Shown: positions 1-8,621 of the stretch, one piece after another | Position numbering within the stretch: position 1 is the first letter of the stretch | Layout of the letters: every line of letters starts with the position of its first letter | Assembly: GCA_963810055.1 (NCBI GenBank) | Contig: CAWEME010000003.1 | Location: 41,504-105,503 of the forward strand | Source: REEB95 sp963810055 | Lineage (GTDB): Bacteria > Pseudomonadota > Alphaproteobacteria > ATCC43930 > CGMCC-115725 | DNA: 64,000 bases | Direction of reading: 5' to 3' | Program-made: the position numbers and the translations under genes | The notes under the pieces: model-generated | Told to the model about the DNA's origin: nothing | What the model saw: only the letters and a program-made list of their open reading frames with translations | The model's database searches: none

Positions 1-746
1 ATCGCGCCCATGGTGATGAGCGGCAGCTGGTGGCGGCCCGCCGCCAGGATCGACCAGTAGAACTGGTCGCCGAACAGCTTGTCGGCGATGCGTTTCATAT
101 GACTCAGATTGTCGGGATCGGCGCCGATGCCGCCCAATATGCCGAAGATGGTCTGGACGAAGAGCGGCGGCTTGACCAGCTTGCGGTCGAGGAAATGGGC
201 GAGCGTGTAGAGATGGCCGACGTCGTAGCATTCGAATTCGAAGCGCGTGCCGTGGCCTTCGCCGAGATCCTTCAGGACGCGCTCGATGTCCTTGAAGGTG
301 TTCTTGAAGATGAAGTCGCGCGTCATCTCCAGGTATTTCGGCTCCCAGTCGTATTTGAATTCCTTGTAGCGGTTGAGCATGGGATAGAGCCCGAAATTCA
401 TCGAGCCCATGTTGAGCGAGCACATCTCGGGCGACGCCTTCATCGGCGCCGCCAGGCGCTCCTCCACCGTCATGTTGTGGCCGCCGCCGGTGGTGATGTT
501 GATGACCGCGTCGCAGGCCTGCTTGATGCGGGGCAGGAATTGCATGAACACGGCGGGATCGGGCGTCGGCCGCCCGTCCTTGGGATCGCGGGCGTGGAGA
601 TGGAGAATGGCGGCGCCGGCCTCGGCCGCCTCGATCGCCTGCTTCGCCACCTCGTCCGGCGTCAGCGGCAGATGCGGGCTCATGGTCGGCGTGTGGATCG
701 ACCCCGTTACCGCGCAGGTGATGATGACCTTGCCCGAACGCGCCAT
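1..746 (-). CDS. Beta-keto acid cleavage enzyme family protein (DUF849/BKACE), 3' end cut by window edge
   Basis: The frame is open from an ATG at 746 to the left edge, giving 248 residues of a family that is usually about 300 long, so the C-terminus is missing. Visible family features are the N-terminal KVIITCAVTGSIHTP stretch, AAILHLHARDP (metal-binding His pair, about residues 47-57), NITTGGGHNMTVEERL and CSLNMGSMNFG. BKACE enzymes are zinc-dependent TIM barrels that condense a beta-keto acid with acetyl-CoA, yielding acetoacetate plus a CoA thioester. The exact substrate cannot be read from sequence. It lies 49 bases downstream of phaZ on the same strand and may be cotranscribed with it, which would fit acetoacetate and C4 metabolism. 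Confidence 0.88.
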   Translation of the reverse strand, partial: MARSGKVIITCAVTGSIHTPTMSPHLPLTPDEVAKQAIEAAEAGAAILHLHARDPKDGRPTPDPAVFMQFLPRIKQACDAVINITTGGGHNMTVEERLAAPMKASPEMCSLNMGSMNFGLYPMLNRYKEFKYDWEPKYLEMTRDFIFKNTFKDIERVLKDLGEGHGTRFEFECYDVGHLYTLAHFLDRKLVKPPLFVQTIFGILGGIGADPDNLSHMKRIADKLFGDQFYWSILAAGRHQLPLITMGA

Positions 747-795
747 GAATCCCTCCCCGCCGGCCCCGTCTTTGAGAGGGCCTTATCTTTTATAT

Positions 796-2017
796 CTAGT
801 CGTTGGCGTGGATGAAATCCCGCAATTGCGGATAGATCTCCTCGCGCCAGCGCCGCCCGTTGAACACGCCGTAGTGGCCGACCTTGGGCTGGACATGGCG
901 CCGCTTCCTGCGCGATTTCAGCCCGGTGAGCAATTCGTGCGCGGCCGATGTTTGACCAACCGCGCAAATGTCGTCGTTCTCGCCCTCGACGGTCAAGAGC
1001 GCGGTGCGCGCGATCGCCTTGGGCTCCACCTTCCGCCCGCGCGAGACGAACCGGCCCAGCGGCAAGGCATGATCCTGGAACACGCGTTTCACCGTTTGCA
1101 GATAGAAATCGGCCGACAAATCCATGACCGACATGTATTCGTCGTAGAATTTCTTGGTGGCAGCCGGCGCTTTCGCCATCGCCTTCGACCAGGTGACGGA
1201 ACAGATCGACATGGGCGGTGACGTGGTGGTCGAAATTCATGGTCATGAACCCGGCCAATTGGACGAAACCGGGATAGACCCTGCGGAAGGCGCCGGGATA
1301 GCGCGCCGGCACCGTGGCGATGACGTTGCGCTCGAACCATTCGAGCGAGCGCGTGGTGGCAAGCCGGTTGACGGAAGTAGGATTGACGCGGGTATCGATC
1401 GGTCCACCCATCAGGGTCATGCTTCGGGGCTGGGCGGGGTCGCGCTCCGCCGCCATCAGCGCCACCGCCGCCAGCACCGGCACCGAGGGCTGGCACACCG
1501 CGATGACGTGCAAATCGGGCGCGAGCTCCCGCATGAATGCGATCATCAGATCGATGTGATCGTCCAAGTCGAAGCGGCCATAGAGCATCGGTACTTTGCG
1601 CGCATTGGTCCAATCCGTGATGTAGACGTCATGGTGCTGGAGCAGCGTTTCCACGGTCCCGCGCAGCAACGTGGCGAAATGGCCCGAGAGCGGCGCCACC
1701 ACCAGGATGCGCGGCCCCGGATGCTTGACGTTCTCCTTTTTGAAGTGGAGCAGCGTGCAAAAGGGATGGCGCGCCACCACCGTTTCGCGGACATCCACGG
1801 TCTTGTCGGCTATCTCGACGCTCTTGATGCCGAAGTCCGGGCGTTCGTGCCCCATGCCGGCGCGCGCCACCATCTCGCAGGCGGCGGCGGCGCTGCGCAC
1901 CATCGGATGATAGGCGAAAAGCGGCCAGGGCTGTGACAGCAGCCCGCGCGCGGTTTGCGCCAGAAAACGGAGCGGGGCCAAGGCGTCGCTTTGCGCCTGA
2001 TAGGTCTCGTACAGCAC
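796..2017 (-). CDS. phaZ: Intracellular polyhydroxyalkanoate depolymerase, frameshifted as sequenced
   Basis: Mobilises stored polyhydroxybutyrate in the cytoplasm. The protein begins MLYETYQAQSDALAPLRF at the ATG at 2017, typical of PhaZ. The first ~283 codons are in one frame, including the alpha/beta-hydrolase stretch HVIAVCQPSVPVLAAV with Cys at the nucleophile position of intracellular depolymerases. The rest (KKFYDEYMSVMDLSADFYLQT to VGHYGVFNGRRW with the C-terminal His) continues in another frame to the stop at 796. The switch lies at about 1160-1185. The joined product is about 406 residues, normal for the family, and all conserved blocks survive, so a single-base sequencing error or a very recent mutation is likely. 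A TGC-N3-GCA palindrome lies 46 bases upstream. Confidence 0.85.
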
Positions 2018-2062
2018 GAACCGGGTCTAGTTCTCTCCGCTGTCCGGGTCAAGGAAACAAAT

Positions 2063-2075
2063 ATTGCACTGCAAT
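2063..2075. promoter_or_regulatory. Candidate PhaR operator upstream of phaZ
   Basis: ATTGCACTGCAAT is a perfect 13-base palindrome around a central C and contains TGC-N3-GCA. PhaR, the repressor of polyhydroxyalkanoate genes in alphaproteobacteria, is known to bind TGC-N3/4-GCA type dyads. It sits in the divergent region between phaZ (start 2017) and the sensor kinase (start 2176), 46 bases before the phaZ ATG, where a repressor would act. Assignment to PhaR is inference from motif plus neighbour. Confidence 0.55.
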
Positions 2076-2175
2076 AAAGGGCCTTTTACTGCCCAATTCG
2101 TGAGCATTCATGGCCCATTAACCGGATTACGCCAATTTGACACGGATATTAAGGCTGCGAGTCGAGATTCGATTG

Positions 2176-4572
2176 ATGAACGCAACGCCCAAGCGAGTGG
2201 GGCTCCCCGCCGAGCCGCTCACTTCTTCGAACGCGCCTGAAAGCGTGATCGAGGCACGGCTGGCCGCGGCCGAAGCCAAGCTCGCCGATGCCGAGGAAAT
2301 TCTCGGCGATGCCTTGCAGAGTTCCTTGAGCTGGATCTGGGAATCCGACGAGAACCACTGCTTCATCCGCATCCTGGGACCGGTCGAGGCCGTCTTGGGA
2401 ATCAAGCCGGAGATGCTGATCGGAAAAAAGGCCGACGATTTCTCGCGCGCCGCCCAGGATCCGAGCGTGCAAAATCACTTCAACACCATCCAGCAACGCA
2501 AGCCCTATCGCGACGTCGTAACCTCGATCGACACGCCCAAGGGCATCCGTTTCATCAAGGCAAGCGGCAAGCCGCTTCACGACGCGAGCGGTAAATTCCT
2601 CGGCTACCGAGGCACCGGTTGCGACGTGACCGAGCAGGTGCAGAGCGAACGCCGCGCCAATGAAGCCAATCGCCGCTTCATGGAGGCGATCGAAAACGTT
2701 CCGGCCAGCCTGATGCTGTGCGACCGCGAGGATCGCATCGTCTTCTGCAACAGCGCCACGCAGCGTTATTTCCCCACCGCCGCGCATCTGCTCGTCCCCG
2801 GCACCAAATACGAGGATCTGCTGCGCGCCCACGCCGCCAGCGGATTTGTCGCCGAGATCGGCAAGGATTTCGAGGGCTGGATCCAGCAGCGCATGCAAAC
2901 CCACCGTTCCGGCAACACCAACTTCTCCCGCTCTTATAGCGACGGCCGTTGGAGTCAGATTATCGAACGCCGCACCTCGGAGGGCGGCATCATCGGCATC
3001 CGCATGGATATCACCGAGCTCAAGAAGCGCGAAAAAGAGCGTAAATCCGCGCGATCCCAGCTCAGAGACGCCATCGAGACCATGCCGGCATCCCTCATTC
3101 TCTATGATCGCGAGGAGAAGATTCTGCTCTGCAACCATCAGGCGGAGAAATTCTTCCCGGAAATCGCCGATCTTCTCGTACCTGGAATTACGATCGAAGA
3201 GCTGACCCGCGCGCGCTATCGCCGTCTCCGTCCGGAAGCATCGGCGGAAGAAATCGAGCAGTTGGTGCAGAAGCGGTTGCAGCAGTTCCGCAACCCCGGC
3301 GTCACCCCGCCCGATCAGCTCCCCGATGGCCGCTGGACCCAGGCCTTCGAGCGGCGCACCGCCGATGGCGGCACTGTATGCGTGCGCATCGACATCACCG
3401 AGCTTAAGAAACGCGAAAAAGAGCTGCAGGAAGTCGCCGCGAAATTCCAGCGCAGCCAGGAGCATCTCGATCGCGCGCAGAGGATTTCTCGCACCGGCAG
3501 TGATGAGCGGAATCTGATCACCGGCGAGGGCGAATGGTCCGATACGACTTATGAGATCTTCGGTGTCAGCCGCGAGAGTTTCGTTCCGACTTACTCCAAT
3601 TTCCTCAGCATAGTTCATCCCGACGACCGGCACATCTGTCTTGAGGCGCGCCAGGACATCGATGCGGGCAAGGCCCTCAAGTCCTATGAATACCGGATCA
3701 TCCGCCCCGATGGCCAAGTGCGCACCATCTACCGCGAAACCGTCGTGAAATACGACGAGCATGGCAAACCCGTGGGCTATACCGGCACGCTTCGCGATGT
3801 CACGGAACTGCGCGTGGCCGAGGAAGCGGTCAGGCAGAAGACGCGCGAGATTGAGGAGCGCGCCGTTGAACTGCAACGTTCCAATGCGGAGCTCGAGCAG
3901 TTCGCCTATGTCGCCTCGCACGATCTGCAGGAGCCGCTTCGCATGGTGGCGAGCTATTGCCAGCTGTTGCAGCGCCGCTACAAGGACAAGCTCGACAACG
4001 ACGCCAATGAGTTCATCGGCTTCGCCGTCGAAGGCGCCAACCGCATGCAGCGCCTCATCAACGATCTGCTGGGTTATTCGCGCGTCGGCCGCAAGGGCGG
4101 CAACCCGGAGAATATCCAGGCCGCCGACGCGCTGAAGACCGCGCTCGCCAATTTGCAGGGCGCAATATCCGAAAGCGGCGCCAAGATCGAGTTCGACGCA
4201 TTGCCCGCGATCCACGCCGACCGTACCCAGATCTCCCAATTGTTCCAGAACCTGATCGGCAATTCGATCAAGTTCCGGCGCGGCGGCGAAAGCCCCCTCA
4301 TCCGCATCTCGGCCGTGCCCGAGGGCGGATTCTGGCACTTCACGATCGAGGACAACGGCATCGGCATCGAGAAGGAATATCTCGACCGCGTATTCCTGAT
4401 CTTCCAGCGCCTGCACGAGCGCAACAAGTATCCCGGCACCGGCATCGGTCTCGCCATTGCCAAGAAGGTGATCGAGCACCACGGCGGCCGTATCTGGATC
4501 GAGTCCACGCCCGGCCAGGGCAGCAAGTTCAACTTCACTTTGCCGACAGCTTCCAAAACGGAGAAAGTCTGA
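2176..4572 (+). CDS. Multi-PAS sensor histidine kinase
   Basis: A soluble kinase of 798 residues with no convincing membrane segment. There are four PAS-type modules: about 45-150, then two closely related ones at about 170-280 and 300-410 (both with PASL.LYDRE/LCDRE-like openings and ending in DITELKKREKE), and a PAS with PAC tail at about 440-560 (YEIFGVSRE, IVHPDDRH, TGTLRDVTEL). A coiled coil leads into HisKA with phospho-His in VASHDLQEPLRMV and a HATPase with NSIKFR, EDNGIGIE and GTGIGLAIAKK. ASHDLQEPLR is the phytochrome-type kinase class that pairs with Rcp1-like receivers, and such a receiver follows with a TGATG stop/start overlap. I chose the ATG at 2176; an in-frame TTG at 2137 is possible. 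Confidence 0.9.
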   Translation: MNATPKRVGLPAEPLTSSNAPESVIEARLAAAEAKLADAEEILGDALQSSLSWIWESDENHCFIRILGPVEAVLGIKPEMLIGKKADDFSRAAQDPSVQNHFNTIQQRKPYRDVVTSIDTPKGIRFIKASGKPLHDASGKFLGYRGTGCDVTEQVQSERRANEANRRFMEAIENVPASLMLCDREDRIVFCNSATQRYFPTAAHLLVPGTKYEDLLRAHAASGFVAEIGKDFEGWIQQRMQTHRSGNTNFSRSYSDGRWSQIIERRTSEGGIIGIRMDITELKKREKERKSARSQLRDAIETMPASLILYDREEKILLCNHQAEKFFPEIADLLVPGITIEELTRARYRRLRPEASAEEIEQLVQKRLQQFRNPGVTPPDQLPDGRWTQAFERRTADGGTVCVRIDITELKKREKELQEVAAKFQRSQEHLDRAQRISRTGSDERNLITGEGEWSDTTYEIFGVSRESFVPTYSNFLSIVHPDDRHICLEARQDIDAGKALKSYEYRIIRPDGQVRTIYRETVVKYDEHGKPVGYTGTLRDVTELRVAEEAVRQKTREIEERAVELQRSNAELEQFAYVASHDLQEPLRMVASYCQLLQRRYKDKLDNDANEFIGFAVEGANRMQRLINDLLGYSRVGRKGGNPENIQAADALKTALANLQGAISESGAKIEFDALPAIHADRTQISQLFQNLIGNSIKFRRGGESPLIRISAVPEGGFWHFTIEDNGIGIEKEYLDRVFLIFQRLHERNKYPGTGIGLAIAKKVIEHHGGRIWIESTPGQGSKFNFTLPTASKTEKV

Positions 4573-5039
4573 TGCACGACGTCATTCATAGCCGCCCCAT
4601 CGAGATTCTGCTGGTCGAGGACAACCCCGGCGATGCGCGCCTGACGCAAGAGGCGTTGCGCGAGGGCAAGATCCGCAACAATCTTCACCATGTGAAGGAC
4701 GGCGTCGAAGCGCTGGCCTTCCTCAAGCGCGAGGGCGCCTACGTCAAGGTGCCGACGCCGGATCTGATCCTGCTCGACCTTAACCTGCCCCGCAAGGACG
4801 GGCGTCAGGTACTGGGCGAAATGAAGGAGGATCCGCGGCTCCGTCTTATCCCGGTGGTGGTGCTCACCACCTCGGAGGCCGAGAAGGACATCGTCAAGAG
4901 CTACGAGCTGCACGCCAATTGCTACATCACCAAGCCGGTCGATCTCGAGAAGTTCATAGAGATCGTCCGCGCCATCGAGAGTTTCTGGCTGGCGGTGGTG
5001 ACTCTGCCAAGCCACAATCCGCAGCTCGCCGCGTTCTAA
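4572..5039 (+). CDS. Stand-alone response regulator, Rcp1-like receiver
   Basis: A single-domain receiver of 155 residues: acidic pair in LLVEDNPGDARL, phospho-acceptor Asp in LILLDLNLPRKDG, Thr in VVVLTTSEAEKD and Lys in CYITKPVDLEKF. It resembles Rcp1, the partner of phytochrome-type kinases, with the long loop before LILLDLNLP. There is no output domain, so it probably relays phosphate or acts by protein contact. Its ATG overlaps the kinase stop (TGATG), indicating translational coupling. The next gene begins about 41 bases downstream and carries its own receiver with a near-identical EDNPGDARLT start. Confidence 0.93.
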   Translation: MHDVIHSRPIEILLVEDNPGDARLTQEALREGKIRNNLHHVKDGVEALAFLKREGAYVKVPTPDLILLDLNLPRKDGRQVLGEMKEDPRLRLIPVVVLTTSEAEKDIVKSYELHANCYITKPVDLEKFIEIVRAIESFWLAVVTLPSHNPQLAAF

Positions 5040-5080
5040 GGCAAGTCGAGGGATTTCGTCAGGTGCTGAGCAAGGCGAAC

Positions 5081-6277
5081 ATGGCCTCCACGGCCGTCCT
5101 GCGCATCCTCCTGATCGAGGACAACCCGGGCGATGCGCGGCTGACGACCGAGCTTTTGCGCGAGGCCGGTGTGCTTACCTTCGAATGCGTCTGCGCCGAT
5201 AGCCTGGAGCGCGGCCTCATTCTGCTGCTCGAGCAGGAATTCCAGATCGTCCTGGCCGATTTGTCGCTGGGCGACGCCAGCGGCATCGAAGTCGTCAAGC
5301 GGCTGCACGAACGGCATCCCACATTGCCGATGATCGTGCTGAGCGGCCTCGAGGACGAGACCGTGGCCGTGAACGCGCTGCACGAAGGCGCGCAGGATTA
5401 CCTGGTCAAGGGTCAAGGCGACGGCCACCTCATCAGCCGAGCGATCCGCTATGCCATGGAGCGCAAACGCGCGGAGGCGCAATTGATCGAAGCCAAGAAC
5501 AGCGCCGAATCGGCGAACCGGGCTAAGTCGGAATTCCTCGCGAATATGAGCCATGAGCTGCGCACGCCCTTGAACGCCATCATCGGCTTCTCCGAAATAT
5601 TGCGGCAAGAAGGCCTCGGGCCTTTGGGCCACGCTTCTTACCGCGACTATGTGCGCGACGTGCATGAGAGCGGCGTCCATCTGTTGAAGATCATCAACGA
5701 CATCCTCGATCTGTCGAAGATCGAGGTCGGCCGCCTTACTCTCGATGAAGTGCCCATCGACGTGAGGGATACCGTCGAATCCTGTCTCAGGATCGTGCGC
5801 GAGCGAGCCGCCAATGCCGGGCTCGATCTGATCGTGGATTTCGCCCCCGATCTGCCGACGCTCAACGCCGACGAGCGCATGGTCAAGCAGGTGCTGCTGA
5901 ACCTGCTCTCCAACGCCATCAAGTTTACGCCCAAGGGCTCGGTGCGCGTCGTGGCGGGCGTGGCCCTGGATGACGGCGTCTATATTTCCGTCGTCGATAC
6001 CGGCATCGGCATAGCGGCCGAGGATATCGAGAAGGCGCTTTTGCCCTTCGTCCAGATCGACAGCACGTTGCAGCGCAAATACGACGGCACCGGCCTGGGG
6101 TTGCCGCTCGCGCGTTCGATGACCGAACATCACGGCGGCAGCTTCGAGATCAAAAGCACACTGGGTGAAGGAACCACCATCACGGTGCGCTTCCCGCCCG
6201 AGCGTTCACTCCGCACTCCGGCCGAAACCGCGCTCAGGGCCGCCGGTAGATCATCGCCTAGAGCAATATCGGTCTGA
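5081..6277 (+). CDS. Receiver-histidine kinase hybrid protein
   Basis: About 398 residues: a receiver at about 5-125 (IEDNPGDARLTTELL, VLADLSLGDASG, IVLSGLED, DYLVKGQGD), a short coiled coil, HisKA with phospho-His in FLANMSHELRTPLNAIIGFSE, and HATPase (NLLSNAIKFTPKG, DTGIGIAAED, GTGLGLPLARSM). The HisKA is of the PleC/DivJ-like class common in alphaproteobacteria. With the two preceding genes it forms a kinase-receiver-receiver/kinase relay without a DNA-binding output. A GTG at 5063 is an alternative start; I prefer the ATG at 5081 because it follows AAGG and begins right before the receiver. The 3' end runs into a large palindrome. Confidence 0.9.
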   Translation: MASTAVLRILLIEDNPGDARLTTELLREAGVLTFECVCADSLERGLILLLEQEFQIVLADLSLGDASGIEVVKRLHERHPTLPMIVLSGLEDETVAVNALHEGAQDYLVKGQGDGHLISRAIRYAMERKRAEAQLIEAKNSAESANRAKSEFLANMSHELRTPLNAIIGFSEILRQEGLGPLGHASYRDYVRDVHESGVHLLKIINDILDLSKIEVGRLTLDEVPIDVRDTVESCLRIVRERAANAGLDLIVDFAPDLPTLNADERMVKQVLLNLLSNAIKFTPKGSVRVVAGVALDDGVYISVVDTGIGIAAEDIEKALLPFVQIDSTLQRKYDGTGLGLPLARSMTEHHGGSFEIKSTLGEGTTITVRFPPERSLRTPAETALRAAGRSSPRAISV

Positions 6278-6361
6278 ATGGAATCGGTGATTCCATTCGA
6301 CCGATGAAATTGCTCGCCAACCAACTGGTAGAGTGTGTTCGCCAAAGGCGATCACGCTCTA
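6261..6361. repeat. Two tandem palindromic units between convergent genes
   Basis: Unit 1 (6261-6315) has arms of about 25 bases, GAGCAATATCGGTCTGAATG and onward, matching the reverse complement of the segment ending GAAATTGCTC with only a few mismatches and a 2-base offset. Unit 2 (about 6332-6361) pairs AGAGTGTGTTCGCC with GGCGATCACGCTCT around AAA. Unit 1 includes the last 17 bases of the upstream kinase gene and unit 2 reaches the end of the convergent SDR gene. They could act as a bidirectional terminator. The size and shape resemble dispersed palindromic elements of alphaproteobacterial genomes. I see no second copy in this window. Confidence 0.7.
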
Positions 6362-7138
6362 GAACGTTCCCGGATAGGCCCCGCCATCGACCAGCAGATT
6401 CTGGCCGGTGATGTAACCGGCCTCGGTGCTGCACAGGAAGGCGCAAGCCGATCCGAATTCCTCCGCCGTGCCGAAACGTCCCGCCGGCATTCCCGCCAAA
6501 CGTTGCCGCCTCGCCTCTTCGACCGAGATCTTGGCGTTCTTGGCCATGGTCTCGATGTTCGACTTGAGCCGGTCGGTATCCATCGCGCCGGGCAGCAGAT
6601 TGTTGATGGTGACGTTGTGGCGCACGGTTTTGCGCGACAACCCGGCGACGAATCCAGTCAGGCCGGTGCGCGCGCCGTTGGAAAGACCCAGAATATCGAT
6701 CGGCGCCTTCACCGCGCTCGAGGTGATGTTGACGATGCGGCCGAAACGCCGCGCGATCATGCCGTCGAGGGTCGCCCGGATCAGCTCGATCGGCGTCAGC
6801 ATGTTGGCGTCGAGCGCCTTGATCCAGATGTCGCGTGTCCAGTCGCGGAAATCGCCGGGCGGCGGGCCGCCCGCGTTGTTGATCAGGATATCGGGCGACG
6901 GGCAAGCGGCCAGCGCCTGCTTCCGGCCCTCGGGGGTCGTGATGTCGCCCGCAACCGCCGTCACCTTGGCGCCGAACTTGGCGCGAAGCTCGGCCGCCGT
7001 CGCCTCGAGCGCGTCCCTGCCCCGCGCGGTGATGACGAGCTCGGCGCCCTCGCGCGCCAAGGCCGCGGCGCAACCCTTGCCAAGCCCCTTGCTCGCGGCG
7101 CAAACCAGCGCCGTCTTGCCCTTAAGGCCGAAATCCAT
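6359..7138 (-). CDS. SDR-family oxidoreductase with altered active site
   Basis: 259 residues with a short-chain dehydrogenase Rossmann fold: cofactor loop CAASKGLGKG in place of TGxxxGIG, NNAG in DILINNAGGPPPG, and IVNITSSAVKAP carrying the catalytic-position Ser. The expected YxxxK is replaced by LSNGARTGLTG, so Tyr becomes Asn and Lys becomes Arg. The C-terminal GAMDTDRL and GYITGQNLLVDGGAYPGTF are intact. Homologues annotated as 3-oxoacyl-ACP reductase-like share this SNGAR pattern, so it is probably a genuine divergent subfamily. The reaction is unknown. It lies 38 bases downstream of a cytochrome c gene on the same strand. Confidence 0.85.
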   Translation of the reverse strand: MDFGLKGKTALVCAASKGLGKGCAAALAREGAELVITARGRDALEATAAELRAKFGAKVTAVAGDITTPEGRKQALAACPSPDILINNAGGPPPGDFRDWTRDIWIKALDANMLTPIELIRATLDGMIARRFGRIVNITSSAVKAPIDILGLSNGARTGLTGFVAGLSRKTVRHNVTINNLLPGAMDTDRLKSNIETMAKNAKISVEEARRQRLAGMPAGRFGTAEEFGSACAFLCSTEAGYITGQNLLVDGGAYPGTF

Positions 7139-7176
7139 GCCGCCCTCCGTCGTATTACCCTCGTCTGCCAGGGGTT

Positions 7177-8103
7177 CTACTTACCCGTGGCGCGCAGCGG
7201 CGGCAATGATTTGAGATAGACCGCGATGGCATGGCGGTCTTCCTGGGTGAGTTGGGATGTTCCGCCCACCACATCGAACATGCCGGAGTCCAGGTCTTCT
7301 AAATCCGGCGTCTTGCCGGTAAGCAGCGCGGTCTCGATGTCCGCGATGCTCCACTTGCCGATGCCGGTGGCATCGTCGGGCGTGATGTTTGGCGCTTTCT
7401 GGCGGTCGGGTCCCTGCGGATTGCCGGCGAAGGCATGGGCATGATCGAGCGCGCCCAGGAAATTGCGCGGCGTGTGGCATTCCTCGCAATGCACCACCGC
7501 CTCGGCCAGATACCGGCCGCGGTTCCATTCCGCGTTTTGCCCGGCCACATGCGCCAACGGTCCTTCGCGGAAAAACATCAGGCGCCAGCCGAACAGCAGC
7601 GGCCGCCAGCCGAACGGGAATTTGACCTGGTGCGGCGTATTCGGCCGCACCACCGGAGGCTGCGCCATGAGGTAGGCGTAAAGATCGGCAATGTCGGCGT
7701 CGCTCATGCCGGTGAAGGAGGGATACGGAAACACCGGGAAAAGAAAATCGCCGTCATCGTCCCTGCCGTGGCGCAACGCGCGGCGGAAATCATCGAGCGT
7801 CCATTTGCCGATGCCGGTGCCTGGATCAGGCGTGATGTTCGGACTGTAAAAGGTGCCGAAGGGCGTCGCCAACGCCCGGCCGCCGGCCAGAGGCGCGCCC
7901 TTGTTCTTCTTGTCGGTGTGGCAGGAAACGCAATCGGCGGCGTTGAAAACATAGGCGCCGCGCGCGATGGCGGCTTGGTCGGCGGCCCTGGCAGCGGCGC
8001 CCATCGAGAGAGTAACCAGGAATAGGCCCGCGCACGCGGCGAGCAACACAATTGCGTTGGGAAGCGGTGCGGCCACAGCCGGCGGCAGCGAACAGCGCAG
8101 CAC
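7177..8103 (-). CDS. Diheme c-type cytochrome
   Basis: 308 residues with an N-terminal hydrophobic export signal ending near GAAARAADQ, then two heme-binding sites: CVSCH (about residue 58) and CEECH (about residue 208). Each is followed by NITPD..TGIGKW, the hallmark of the alcohol/gluconate dehydrogenase cytochrome subunit family. Those subunits usually carry three hemes, so this is a two-heme relative of the membrane or periplasmic electron-transfer subunits. Maturation would need the ccm genes near 30-33 kb. The start is uncertain: the in-frame codon at 8103 is GTG without a ribosome site, while an ATG at 8116 with GGAGAGGG upstream is in another frame, so an indel in the signal-peptide region is possible. 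Confidence 0.87.
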   Translation of the reverse strand: MLRCSLPPAVAAPLPNAIVLLAACAGLFLVTLSMGAAARAADQAAIARGAYVFNAADCVSCHTDKKNKGAPLAGGRALATPFGTFYSPNITPDPGTGIGKWTLDDFRRALRHGRDDDGDFLFPVFPYPSFTGMSDADIADLYAYLMAQPPVVRPNTPHQVKFPFGWRPLLFGWRLMFFREGPLAHVAGQNAEWNRGRYLAEAVVHCEECHTPRNFLGALDHAHAFAGNPQGPDRQKAPNITPDDATGIGKWSIADIETALLTGKTPDLEDLDSGMFDVVGGTSQLTQEDRHAIAVYLKSLPPLRATGK

Positions 8104-8219
8104 TAGATTTAATCATCCATCCCTCTCCGCCTCACGCCGGGCGGGGGATGATAGAAGCCGCGCACCGGGGCGCGAGAGTCACGATTGCGTGAGATTCACC
8201 TCCCCTTCGCGCGTTTTAT

Positions 8220-8618
8220 TTAATCCATCAGCCCAAGTTCGAGCCTGGCCTCCAGGCTCATGCGGTCCTTGGTCCAGGGCGGCGTCCATACCAGCTTGAC
8301 CCGCGCGTCCTGCACGCCGGGCACGCTGGAGACCGCGTCACGCACCTGGCCGGGCAGCGACTCCGCCACCGGGCAGGACGGCGCGGTGAGCGTCATCTCG
8401 ACATAGACCACGCCGTCCTTGCGCACGATGAGTTCGTAGATCAATCCCAAATCCACCAAATTGACCGGGATTTCGGGATCGCGCACGGTCTTGAGCGCGC
8501 TCAGCACTTTCTCCTCGAGTTCGGGGTCCTTCTCGCCCGGCTCCGGCCGCTCGACCTCTTCCATTTCCGGCGGCGCGGCGCGCATGAAATCGAACGGGTC
8601 CTTGCCTTCGTCCTGCAT
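8220..8618 (-). CDS. sufT: SUF system DUF59/MIP18-family protein SufT
   Basis: 132 residues. An acidic N-terminal tail precedes a DUF59 domain with the pattern TVRDPEIPVNLVDLGLIYEL, VEMTLTAPSCPVAE and VKLVWTPPW. SufT-type proteins act in late Fe-S cluster maturation and delivery to target proteins; the conserved Cys in SCPVAE is the proposed cluster or metal contact. It is the last gene of the SUF operon, 3 bases after sufU. Its stop at 8220 is followed by about 115 noncoding bases before the next same-strand gene. Confidence 0.93.
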   Translation of the reverse strand: MQDEGKDPFDFMRAAPPEMEEVERPEPGEKDPELEEKVLSALKTVRDPEIPVNLVDLGLIYELIVRKDGVVYVEMTLTAPSCPVAESLPGQVRDAVSSVPGVQDARVKLVWTPPWTKDRMSLEARLELGLMD

Positions 8619-8621
8619 GAT

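Noticed and set aside
2149..4482. A 777-codon open frame on the minus strand opposite the PAS kinase
   Set aside because: The + strand encodes clear PAS, HisKA and HATPase domains; the opposite frame is open only because of the strong third-position GC bias.
8179..8192. TCACG-ATTG-CGTGA hairpin after the SUF operon
   Set aside because: Five-base stem with no T-run on either side; too weak to call a terminator.
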